NCBI GenBank assembly: GCA_016841765.1
Contig: JAENYN010000045.1
Location: forward strand, 1-34,312
DNA: 34,312 nucleotides
Direction: 5' to 3'
Source of the DNA: Guptibacillus hwajinpoensis
GTDB taxonomy: Bacteria > Bacillota > Bacilli > Bacillales > Bacillaceae_O
A model generated the notes under the pieces. It saw nothing but the letters and a program-made list of their open reading frames with translations. It had not been told where the DNA came from and made no database searches. The first letter of the stretch is position 1. Each line of letters opens with the position of its first letter. A program made the translations under genes and the position numbers. Positions 17,000 through 23,758 of this stretch are shown piece by piece.

Positions 17000-18028
17000 C
17001 TACAGAATGAGCATCGCATCGCCAAAGCTGAAAAAGCGGTAACGTTCTTTGACAGCGGTTTGATATGCATTTAACACATTTTCCCTGCCTGCAAGTGCGC
17101 TGACAAGCATGATCAGGGTTGACTTTGGCAAATGGAAATTTGTCAACATGCCATCAATCGCTTTGAATTCGTAGCCTGGATAAATGAATATCTCTGTCCA
17201 TCCGGACGACTCTTCAAAGCGCCCATTGTTATTCCCTGCAATCGTTTCAAGTGTGCGGGTTGAAGTGGTGCCGACTGAAACGATTCTGCCTCCGTCCTGC
17301 CTCACATCATTAAGCAGGCGTGCTGTCCCTTCTGTCATAATGTAGTATTCCCCGTGCATATCGTGCTCTTCCACTTTTTCAGCAGTGACAGGCCTGAAGG
17401 TCCCGAGGCCGACATGGAGGGTGATAAAGGCGATCTTCACCCCTTTTTCACGGATTTCTTCAAGCAGCTCTTCAGTGAAATGCAGGCCGGCCGTTGGTGC
17501 TGCCGCCGAACCCCTTTCCCTGGCAAACACTGTTTGATATCTATCCTGGTCTTCGAGCTGTTCCCTTATATATGGCGGGAGCGGCATTTCTCCGAGTGAA
17601 TCAAGGACTTCGTAAAAAATGCCGTCATACACGAATTCAAACTCCCTCGCCCCCTGTTCGCCCACTGCAGTGCAGCGTGCCGTCAAGCGGCCGTCACCGA
17701 ATGTGAGGACAGTGCCTTCTTTCACCTTTTTTGCCGGCTTCACCAGCGTCTCCCACCGGTCACCTTCAACTTGCTTGAGCAGCAGTACTTCGGCTTTTGC
17801 TCCCGTTTCTTCCTTAACACCGTAAAGGCGGGCCGGCAGCACTTTCGTATCATTAAGGACAAGGCAGTCCCCCGCTTCGAGATAATCGATGATCCGCCGG
17901 AAATTTTCATGTTTCACTTCACCTGTCTTCCGGTCGAGCACCATCAACCGGGAAGCTGTCCGGTCTGAAAGCGGAGTCTGTGCAATCAATTCCTCCGGTA
18001 AATCAAAATCAAATAACTTAACATCCAT
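17000..18028 (-). CDS. queA: S-adenosylmethionine:tRNA ribosyltransferase-isomerase
   Basis: QueA transfers and rearranges the ribosyl part of SAM onto preQ1-tRNA, giving epoxyqueuosine-tRNA in the cytosol. The 342-aa protein opens with the family start [20 protein letters not shown] and contains [22 protein letters not shown] ([15 protein letters not shown]) and [12 protein letters not shown], all standard QueA blocks. The frame extends to a GTG at 18037, but the ATG at 18028 has AGGTGA at good spacing and gives the same length as B. subtilis QueA. It forms a functional pair with tgt. The reductase queG is not in this window. Confidence 0.98.
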   Translation of the reverse strand: MDVKLFDFDLPEELIAQTPLSDRTASRLMVLDRKTGEVKHENFRRIIDYLEAGDCLVLNDTKVLPARLYGVKEETGAKAEVLLLKQVEGDRWETLVKPAKKVKEGTVLTFGDGRLTARCTAVGEQGAREFEFVYDGIFYEVLDSLGEMPLPPYIREQLEDQDRYQTVFARERGSAAAPTAGLHFTEELLEEIREKGVKIAFITLHVGLGTFRPVTAEKVEEHDMHGEYYIMTEGTARLLNDVRQDGGRIVSVGTTSTRTLETIAGNNNGRFEESSGWTEIFIYPGYEFKAIDGMLTNFHLPKSTLIMLVSALAGRENVLNAYQTAVKERYRFFSFGDAMLIL

Positions 18029-18049
18029 CTGCTTCACCTATTCTTAAAC

Positions 18050-18072
18050 AAAGATAAGGCGGCGTTGCCGCC
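18050..18072 (-). terminator. Possible terminator between DUF2905 gene and queA
   Basis: A compact stem, GGCGGC (18058-18063) and GCCGCC (18067-18072), with a 3-nt loop is followed on the minus strand by TTATCTTTGTTT. It would separate the ruvAB-DUF2905 transcript from queA-tgt-yajC, perhaps partially. Confidence 0.5.
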
Positions 18073-18124
18073 ACAACCGTAAATTGTATCGAACTTACCG
18101 CGAACATGGAAGTAATATCGCACG

Positions 18125-18337
18125 TCATCTGAAAAATCGCCCAAAAACCATGAAAAGCAAGGAAAGGACAATACTGACAATGATCGAAGTCACAATCGGA
18201 AAGAAAAAAGTTGTATTTCCCTTTTTTATGACGATATCTCCCGGCAGCCTGCCGATAAATTGGCCAATCAGCTGCCATAACAGGCCGACAACTACCAGCA
18301 GCACGCCGATTGTCACAATCACTTTTCCTGTATCCAT
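18125..18337 (-). CDS. DUF2905 small membrane protein
   Basis: A 70-aa protein with two membrane helices (about residues 7-25 and 47-68) separated by the conserved loop GQFIGRLPGDIVIKKGNTTFFFPI, the hallmark of DUF2905. Function is unknown. Its ATG overlaps the ruvB stop by one base (TGATG), so it is translationally coupled to ruvB. B. subtilis carries a similar gene between ruvB and queA. The strict link to ruvAB in this phylum suggests a shared transcript rather than a proven role in recombination. Confidence 0.9.
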   Translation of the reverse strand: MDTGKVIVTIGVLLVVVGLLWQLIGQFIGRLPGDIVIKKGNTTFFFPIVTSIIVSIVLSLLFMVFGRFFR

Positions 18338-19344
18338 CAGTTCTCAGGAACCTCCATTCCGAAGTGCTCGTATACATTCGCTGTTACCATTCTTCCCCGC
18401 GGCGTCCGCTGTAAAAACCCGATCTGCATTAAATAAGGTTCGTATACATCTTCTATCGTATGGGACTCCTCTCCGACAGTTGCCGAAATGGTATCAAGCC
18501 CGACTGGTCCGCCGCGATATTTCTCAATGATGCCCATTAACAATTTATGGTCAATATGATCCAGCCCTAACCGGTCGACCTGCAGCAATTCAAGGGCATC
18601 GTTTGCAAGGTAAGCAGTGATCCTGCCATCGCCCCGCACCTGGGCGAAATCACGCACCCTTCTGAGGAGGCGATTTGCAATTCGCGGTGTTCCTCTTGAA
18701 CGGCGGGCGATTTCCTCGGCTGAATCCGGGTCGATATGGACCTCAAAAATATCTGCAGTCCGTTTCACTATTGCAGTTAGATCTTCCACCCGGTAATACT
18801 CCAACCGGCTGAGCACGCCAAATCGGTCACGCAGCGGCGCTGACAAAAGCCCGGCTCTCGTCGTTGCACCGACAAGGGTGAACGGCGGGAGATCGAGCCT
18901 AACTGAACGTGCGCCCGGGCCTTTGCCGATGACAATATCCAGGCAAAAGTCCTCAAGTGCGGGATACAGCACCTCTTCCACTGAGCGGGGCAGCCTGTGG
19001 ATTTCATCTATAAACAGGACATCTCCGGCTTCAAGGGCAGTCAAAATGGCAGCAAGATCTCCGGGCCGTTCGATCGCAGGACCGCTTGTCGTCCGCAAAT
19101 TGACTCCCATTTCATTGGCGATGATTGCGGCAAGCGTCGTTTTCCCGAGCCCGGGCGGCCCATATAGCAGAACATGATCAAGGGCTTCCTCCCTCAGTTT
19201 GGCCGCCTCAATAAAAACAGCAAGATTACTTTTCACTTTTTCCTGGCCGATATACTGTGCCAGCAGCTGCGGGCGAAGGGATTGCTCCAGTGACAATTCC
19301 TCATTTTGCACTTCTCCGGAGACGACCCTTTCCTGTTCCTCCAC
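18337..19344 (-). CDS. ruvB: Holliday junction branch migration ATPase RuvB
   Basis: RuvB is the hexameric AAA+ motor that drives branch migration at Holliday junctions together with RuvA. Visible features are the Walker A motif GPPGLGKT, the Walker B DEIH segment, sensor GATTRAG, the arginine finger region LRDRFG, and a C-terminal winged-helix domain ending in [12 protein letters not shown]. The frame begins at a GTG (19353) that abuts the GGGAGG ribosome site. The GTG at 19344, eight bases from that site, is the better start and gives 335 aa, close to the B. subtilis protein. It starts 5 bp after the ruvA stop and overlaps the DUF2905 gene by one base. Confidence 0.97.
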   Translation of the reverse strand: MEEQERVVSGEVQNEELSLEQSLRPQLLAQYIGQEKVKSNLAVFIEAAKLREEALDHVLLYGPPGLGKTTLAAIIANEMGVNLRTTSGPAIERPGDLAAILTALEAGDVLFIDEIHRLPRSVEEVLYPALEDFCLDIVIGKGPGARSVRLDLPPFTLVGATTRAGLLSAPLRDRFGVLSRLEYYRVEDLTAIVKRTADIFEVHIDPDSAEEIARRSRGTPRIANRLLRRVRDFAQVRGDGRITAYLANDALELLQVDRLGLDHIDHKLLMGIIEKYRGGPVGLDTISATVGEESHTIEDVYEPYLMQIGFLQRTPRGRMVTANVYEHFGMEVPEN

Positions 19345-19349
19345 CCTGT

Positions 19350-19961
19350 TCACCTCCCGCTGTTCAGCATGAGCTGAAGCGCCTTCTTAATATATTCTTC
19401 CGTAGTCAGATGCTCGTTTTCAAGCTTCGGAATCACTTTCTTGATTTCCCTTCCCGCATAGCCGAGTGCTTCAAGGGCGGCCACCGCTTCATCGAGTTCA
19501 GGATGGAGTTTCTGCGGAGTGGCAGCTGTTACTTCTCCAGGCTGGAACAAATCAGGTGCCAGATCTCCCAGTTTTCCCTTCAGATCGAGAATGATCTGCC
19601 GCGCTGTCTTTTTGCCGACACCCGGAAATTTCGTTAAGTACTTTTCATTCTCATTTTCTATGGCTTGCACGACATGCTGCACCTCGCCTGTTGCAAGAAT
19701 GGCAAGGCCGCCTTTTGGGCCGATCCCAGAAACATTCAGCAGTTTCTCGAACAGCCAGCGTTCATCCCTCGATTTAAAGCCAAACAGTGTGGAGGCATCC
19801 TCCCTCACATAATGATAGGTGAAAATTTTTATTTGCTCGTTTTCATTTTTTTGATAAACAAAGGGATTCGGGCAATAAACTTGATACCCGATCCCTCCTG
19901 TGTCGATAATGATATATTCAGGGGATATGTAATCCACTTTTCCGTGAACAAATTCTATCAC
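19350..19961 (-). CDS. ruvA: Holliday junction DNA helicase subunit RuvA
   Basis: RuvA is the tetrameric DNA-binding subunit that holds four-way junctions for RuvB. The 203-aa protein has an N-terminal OB fold ([28 protein letters not shown]), two helix-hairpin-helix motifs ([16 protein letters not shown] and [20 protein letters not shown]), and a C-terminal RuvB-contacting domain after an acidic/Pro linker ([21 protein letters not shown]). It starts at a GTG (19961) after AGGAGAGG. The 190-bp gap to bofC should contain the ruvAB promoter. A TAAAAT-like -10 and a half-conserved SOS-box-like sequence (20030-20041) occur there. Confidence 0.97.
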   Translation of the reverse strand: MIEFVHGKVDYISPEYIIIDTGGIGYQVYCPNPFVYQKNENEQIKIFTYHYVREDASTLFGFKSRDERWLFEKLLNVSGIGPKGGLAILATGEVQHVVQAIENENEKYLTKFPGVGKKTARQIILDLKGKLGDLAPDLFQPGEVTAATPQKLHPELDEAVAALEALGYAGREIKKVIPKLENEHLTTEEYIKKALQLMLNSGR

Positions 19962-20130
19962 TGTTGTGTTCCTCTCCTATTTATAATTAATCTGTACGCT
20001 AATATCCATTTTGTTAGCAACTCACATGCGAACATGTATTTCCTTAACCTATTTTAACATAGAATGGGGAAACTTGAAGCATGTGTTGGCCTAACTTAAG
20101 AAAACTCGGCAGTTATGATATGTGATGTCA

Positions 20131-20162
20131 AAAACAAAAAGCTAATCACGCGGATTAGCTTT
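20131..20162 (-). terminator. Terminator overlapping the bofC stop
   Basis: A perfect 10-bp stem, AAAGCTAATC (20138-20147) and GATTAGCTTT (20153-20162), has a 5-nt loop and on the minus strand is followed by TTTGTTTTT. The bofC stop codon (20155-20157) sits inside the first arm. Confidence 0.88.
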
Positions 20163-20724
20163 CAGGCGACACTTTATAAGGCTTAAATGTTTCGATCACA
20201 CGCACATATTCTTCTTTCGTCTGGATCGGGATGCCTTCCATCAGCTTTTGCTGCTGCCTGCTCTCCAGCTTCCCGACATCGATTTGGTAAAACGTCTGGA
20301 TCGCCTTCTGTGACTGAGGATGCCCTTCGTATATCGTGAGAATGCCATTGTCGGCAAGGCCAAAGTATCCGTTTGCCTTCAGGAGCGGAGATATATCATC
20401 TATTTTTTGGCGGAAAACAACCTTGTTTTCACCCTGATCGACAAGCTGCCAGTCCTCATACTGCGCCCAAAAATCTTCCATGGCAAGAATCGTTTCTTTT
20501 TTTACTTCCTCGCTGATTTCCCCGTCAAGATACAGGCGCTGCAATTTGACAGTCACAGTCAGCGGACCGTTCACCTCACGTGCTTCCCTGTTGTCAGCGG
20601 TTACCGGAACAGGGTCCTGGCTTTTCACGTCACTCTCTTTTCCGTTTTCTGCAAATGTCAGAACGAGAATCACCGCTGAAACTGTGATCAAGAAGGTCGT
20701 ATACCCATTTATTTTCGCTCTCAT
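20155..20724 (-). CDS. bofC: Bypass-of-forespore protein BofC, intercompartmental signalling factor
   Basis: BofC is made in the forespore, exported, and restrains the SpoIVB protease, so helping to time pro-sigma-K processing in the mother cell. The protein of about 189 aa has an N-terminal hydrophobic export segment (GYTTFLITVSAVILVLTFA, about residues 7-25), then a low-complexity linker and the two small BofC domains (PLTVTVKLQRLYLDGEISEE... and ...YFGLADNGILTIYEGHPQSQKAIQTFYQIDV). The frame extends to a GTG at 20733 that lies on the GAGAGGTGA site, so I use the ATG at 20724. Position beside ruvA is as in B. subtilis, where bofC is sigma-G dependent. It works against the SpoIVFA/SpoIVFB pair at the right of this window. 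Confidence 0.92.
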   Translation of the reverse strand: MRAKINGYTTFLITVSAVILVLTFAENGKESDVKSQDPVPVTADNREAREVNGPLTVTVKLQRLYLDGEISEEVKKETILAMEDFWAQYEDWQLVDQGENKVVFRQKIDDISPLLKANGYFGLADNGILTIYEGHPQSQKAIQTFYQIDVGKLESRQQQKLMEGIPIQTKEEYVRVIETFKPYKVSPES

Positions 20725-20777
20725 ACGGCTCACCTCTCAGTCAAGTTTTCGCTCCGGCAAATAAGCCGGATACAGCC

Positions 20778-20836
20778 TTGATAAAAAAGACTTCCATTTT
20801 TGCTCATTCATAGTATGAACAAAAATGGAAGTCTTT
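20778..20836 (-). terminator. Strong terminator after yebC
   Basis: A perfect 17-bp stem has arms at 20786-20802 (starting AAAGACTTCC) and 20820-20836 (ending GGAAGTCTTT). Its 17-nt loop itself contains TTCATAGTATGAA. On the minus strand it runs into TTTTTTATC. It ends yebC transcription 6 bp past the stop. Confidence 0.92.
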
Positions 20837-20841
20837 ATCCC

Positions 20842-21585
20842 TCAGAGGTATGTTTCCTCGTCTGTATCAAGATTGTGAAAGATTTCCTGAACATCTTCAT
20901 CATCTTCCAGCATATCAATCAGCTTGAACATCTTTTCCGCATCTGCTTCCGTTACTTTTGCATATGTCTGGGGAACCATCGTCGTTTCTGCGGCCGAAAA
21001 CTCAAACCCCTTCTCTCTTAAAGCTGTTTTGACTTCATCAAAACGTTCGAAGTCTGTATAGAACGCAAACGTTTCATCCTCCGCTTCCATTTCTTCGGCA
21101 CCGGCTTCAATTGCTTCAAGCATCATTTCGTCCTCACTGAGATCAACGTTCTCCCTTTCAATGACAAGATACCCTTTCGGATCGAACATGTAAGATACAC
21201 ACCCATTTTCACCGAGGTTCCCCGCGTTTTTTGAAAATGCATGGCGCACCGCCGCAGCCGTCCGGTTTTTATTGTCTGTCAGTACCTTTACCATGACGGC
21301 CACTCCGCCGGGGCCGTATCCTTCATAGGTGAATTCTTCATAGTTCACTCCGTCCAGATCTCCGGTAGCTTTTTTGATTGCACGCTCTATATTGTCATTC
21401 GGCATATTATTTGCTTTCGCTTTATCAACAGCAAGGCGGAGTGCGGGATTGGTTTCCGGATCACCATCACCATTCTTGGCTGCAACAAATATTTCCTTTG
21501 CAAGTTTCATGAATATTTTGCCGCGTTTCGCATCCTGTGCATTTTTCCGCCTTTGGATATTCTTCCATTTCGAATGTCCTGCCAT
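20842..21585 (-). CDS. YebC/PmpR family protein (YrbC-like)
   Basis: A 247-aa cytosolic protein of the YebC family, beginning with the invariant [14 protein letters not shown] and containing [17 protein letters not shown] and [46 protein letters not shown], all family blocks. The family was long annotated as transcription regulators. Recent work assigns some members a role in relieving ribosome stalling at proline-rich sequences. The two subfamilies (YebC1/YebC2) cannot be told apart with certainty here. The ATG at 21585 has AGGGGAGGA upstream. It lies between bofC and the coxA-like gene as in B. subtilis. A 460-bp gap rich in repeats precedes it. Confidence 0.93.
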   Translation of the reverse strand: MAGHSKWKNIQRRKNAQDAKRGKIFMKLAKEIFVAAKNGDGDPETNPALRLAVDKAKANNMPNDNIERAIKKATGDLDGVNYEEFTYEGYGPGGVAVMVKVLTDNKNRTAAAVRHAFSKNAGNLGENGCVSYMFDPKGYLVIERENVDLSEDEMMLEAIEAGAEEMEAEDETFAFYTDFERFDEVKTALREKGFEFSAAETTMVPQTYAKVTEADAEKMFKLIDMLEDDEDVQEIFHNLDTDEETYL

Positions 21586-21755
21586 GAGGAGTCCTCCCCT
21601 GTCTAAAATTTCCGATAAATAAACCCGGCTTTACAGTCCAGCACGGCTTTATCGGATGTTCATTAAGTCACGGTGGATTTCCCACTACACTATAGCATAC
21701 CGTTTTTTTAAGGGTCAAAATGAAAGGAAGCTCGCCGATTGATAATCAAGGGATA

Positions 21756-21911
21756 ACCTGATTTATAGGCATGCCGTGCTTGGGCTGGGGCCTATAATCA
21801 TTGAATTACCTGCTTTATAGGCACGCTTGGCACCGGCTCGTTCCTATAATCTGTGTTGTACCTGCTTTATAGGCACGCTTGGCTTTCGATAGTGCCTATA
21901 ATCAGAGGAGA
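21756..21911. repeat. Three-unit 52-bp tandem repeat with internal hairpins
   Basis: Three imperfect units begin with ACCTG at 21756, 21808 and 21860, an exact 52-bp period. Each contains TTTATAGGC about ten bases in and CCTATAATC about 26 bases later, so each unit can form a hairpin. The third has the best arms (TTATAGGCAC with GTGCCTATAA). The unit core TTTATAGGCACGCTTGG is identical in units two and three. No CRISPR-like constant-length unrelated spacer is present. Confidence 0.85.
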
Positions 21912-22004
21912 ACTTTCTTTCCAAGCCTATAGGTGAAGACAAAGGCGCACTTTATTCGTAAAACCTCGTTGAAATACTTCCTTGCCGACAATTTATACTT
22001 TTTT

Positions 22005-22036
22005 ATGACAAAAAACCAGGCGAATTTCACGCCTGG
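22005..22036 (-). terminator. Terminator after the coxA-like gene
   Basis: CCAGGCG (22016-22022) and CGCCTGG (22030-22036) form a 7-bp GC-rich stem with a 7-nt loop, and the minus-strand exit is TTTTTTGTC. It lies 12 bp past the stop of the lipoprotein gene. Confidence 0.88.
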
Positions 22037-22048
22037 AACGTTTAGCTT

Positions 22049-22690
22049 TTAATCGGTAACCGCATCACTGCCGTCAAACATGTCACGGATATCCTCATTG
22101 ACTTCCCCTGTCGAAAGGCCGTTACGTAAATCGTTATCGATATTGCGCACTCGCGCAAATGTGGCATCGTCCGTTACGGCATCGGCTTTTTTATCCTTCG
22201 CCAGTTTCCTTGCAATATTTTCTGCTTTAGTTTTTATCAGGTTTTTATCCTTTGCATCCGTATGCACTGCAACCAGGACACGGTTATGATAAACGACTGT
22301 TCTGGCATCCCCGACCCCGTCAATCCGTAAAACCCGGCGTGTTATTTTTTCGGCAAGTGCTCCTTCATATTCATGATAATAAGATGACCGCGCTTTTTGT
22401 TCGAGAGAGTCGACATGGCCGCTGTAATTGTAATCGGCATAACGCTTAGTGGGGAATTCATCCCCGCCTGCTTCTCCCTCGCGGTCCATGATACGTGTAA
22501 TCATGCCGTCGCTGCGGTTAAAGTAATTCCCGCCATATCCAGTTTTGTCCTTCCCCTCATTTTCTTCGTGGAAATAACTGATCTGGTCGGGGTTTTCATA
22601 CCTTTCATTTCGCGCATGATCATCGATATTACATGCAGACAGGCTGCCGAGTGCCAAAATAGATGAAAGGATCTGTGTTTTTATATTCAG
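22049..22690 (-). CDS. coxA: Sporulation lipoprotein, YhcN/YlaJ family (CoxA/YrbB-like)
   Basis: A putative lipoprotein with a signal peptide ending in the lipobox LSAC (Cys at residue 20), an acidic and Tyr/Asn-rich middle, and a C-terminal YhcN/YlaJ domain (AEKITRRVLRIDGVGDARTVVYHNRVLVAVHTDAKDKN...). Family members are found in the spore inner membrane and cortex, and B. subtilis CoxA (YrbB), encoded between safA and yebC, is cortex-associated. The symbol is inferred from that position. The only frame start with a proper ribosome site (AAAGGGGG) is a CTG at 22690, giving a clean lipoprotein N-terminus. An in-frame ATG at 22723 lacks any site. The acidic tail ends in DMFDGSDAVTD. Confidence 0.85.
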   Translation of the reverse strand: MNIKTQILSSILALGSLSACNIDDHARNERYENPDQISYFHEENEGKDKTGYGGNYFNRSDGMITRIMDREGEAGGDEFPTKRYADYNYSGHVDSLEQKARSSYYHEYEGALAEKITRRVLRIDGVGDARTVVYHNRVLVAVHTDAKDKNLIKTKAENIARKLAKDKKADAVTDDATFARVRNIDNDLRNGLSTGEVNEDIRDMFDGSDAVTD

Positions 22691-22780
22691 TGGAAAAACC
22701 CCCTTTCTCCCATAGGGTGGCATCAAGGGGGCAGATTTACACTGTTAGATTTCGGAAGCATCGGGTTTCGGAACATATTT

Positions 22781-23758
22781 TTAAATTTCCCTAATGGTTT
22801 TCCGAACAAATTCTTTCCTGTTCGATAGTTCACGCAGCGTAAAATCCCTCAGGTGAATTGCTTCGTTCCTGTTGCTTCTGCTGCGGAAAAAACGGTTCCA
22901 CTCCCTGTAGAGGTCAGCCGGATAAAGGAGAGCCAGCAAAAACCACTTTTCATGGATAAGATCTCCAAGTGAATTTTCATATTCACTGATATTCCAATTG
23001 CAATGGGGCAGGGTCCGGTTTAAATATTGGAGGTAATCATAAGCGGGCGGCGCCGGTGCTGCAAGATCAAAATCAATCAAGTAAAGGCTCCCGCTGCTTG
23101 TTCTCAGAAAATTATGATGTACGGTATCACCGTGGATGAAACATCCCGCTGTGCGAGCCTCCTTTTCCATTTCCTGCAACTGCCTGCTGTCTGTTTCCCT
23201 GAAAAATACCTTTCCCAAGGAAAGCAATTCATCCACCGCCGGCCTGCCGATCCACCTGGCTGTAACCGCCGCTGAGTGCTGAAATTCCTGATAACGGAGT
23301 GCCCATTTTTCATAAAGGGAAAACTCAGGGAAAGCAGCTACGAGCTCCTGCGGCAGGCCGTAAGCTTTTTCATGAAATGACTTGAGGAGTTCCAGACCTT
23401 CCCGCCTTCCGGCAGCAGAACGATACGAAAACTTTTCACCGCTCTCTTTAATATACCTGCTTATCGTCCAACATGACCCTTCTGCAGGAATCGTCCACTG
23501 ACCGGCAGGGAACACCAAAAAAGACGGGATATTTTTAAACCCTTTCCGCCGCAGCTGCTGCAGGAGAATGATTTGCTGCATAGCTTTCCTTTCAGAAGTG
23601 TATCCTTTAAGCAGCATGCTTTCCAAACCAATATCAACTACAGCAACGTTCTTTTTCAAAAAACGATAGTTGTCTGCGGCCAGGCCCCCTTCATCTTCTA
23701 ACAGAAAAAAGAGGCGATCTCGATTGACATCGCCTCTTTTGGACCTGGACTCATTCAT
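22781..23758 (-). CDS. CotS-like kinase-fold protein, probably spore coat associated
   Basis: This protein of about 325 aa has an aminoglycoside-phosphotransferase/choline-kinase fold. The catalytic loop IHGDTVHHNF (HGD at 209-211, Asn 216) and the metal-binding LIDFD (229-231) are intact, so it may be enzymatically active. In Bacillaceae this subgroup (CotS, CotI, YutH, YsxE) consists mainly of spore coat proteins, and its place directly after safA favours that. The substrate is unknown. The likely ATG at 23758 overlaps the safA stop by 8 bp but has only a weak ribosome site (AGAG). A terminator-like hairpin covers codons 7-18, so either expression is attenuated or the true start lies further in. 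Drug resistance is unlikely. Confidence 0.82.
   Translation of the reverse strand: MNESRSKRGDVNRDRLFFLLEDEGGLAADNYRFLKKNVAVVDIGLESMLLKGYTSERKAMQQIILLQQLRRKGFKNIPSFLVFPAGQWTIPAEGSCWTISRYIKESGEKFSYRSAAGRREGLELLKSFHEKAYGLPQELVAAFPEFSLYEKWALRYQEFQHSAAVTARWIGRPAVDELLSLGKVFFRETDSRQLQEMEKEARTAGCFIHGDTVHHNFLRTSSGSLYLIDFDLAAPAPPAYDYLQYLNRTLPHCNWNISEYENSLGDLIHEKWFLLALLYPADLYREWNRFFRSRSNRNEAIHLRDFTLRELSNRKEFVRKTIREI
23705..23740 (-). terminator. Terminator-like hairpin after safA, inside the kinase frame
   Basis: A perfect 12-bp inverted repeat, AAAAGAGGCGAT (23707-23718) and ATCGCCTCTTTT (23729-23740), has a 10-nt loop and is followed on the minus strand by TTCTGT, giving a run of six T residues at the end of the stem. 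It lies about 11 bp after the safA stop and within the first 20 codons of the next gene. Confidence 0.8.

Larger units (their letters stand above)
21586..22048. other. Repeat-rich gap between yebC and the coxA-like gene
   Basis: No gene is apparent in these 463 bp. From 21731 to about 22000 it contains a CTCGCCGATTG word, the 52-bp tandem repeat, and two modules shared with the right end of the window. The coxA-side terminator follows. The yebC promoter should be near 21600-21720, but I cannot define it. Confidence 0.6.

Noticed and set aside
18029-18124. PreQ1 riboswitch before queA
   Set aside because: The gap is short, has only a GGCGGC/GCCGCC stem, and lacks the A-rich pseudoknot tail. 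queA and tgt are not usual preQ1-riboswitch genes.
21756-21911. Possible small CRISPR array
   Set aside because: Only three units, the conserved part is split into two hairpin arms with short variable stretches, and there are no cas genes in the window. A tandem hairpin repeat explains it better.
22781-23758. Aminoglycoside resistance phosphotransferase
   Set aside because: The kinase fold is shared, but location after safA and resemblance to CotS-type proteins make a spore role far more likely.
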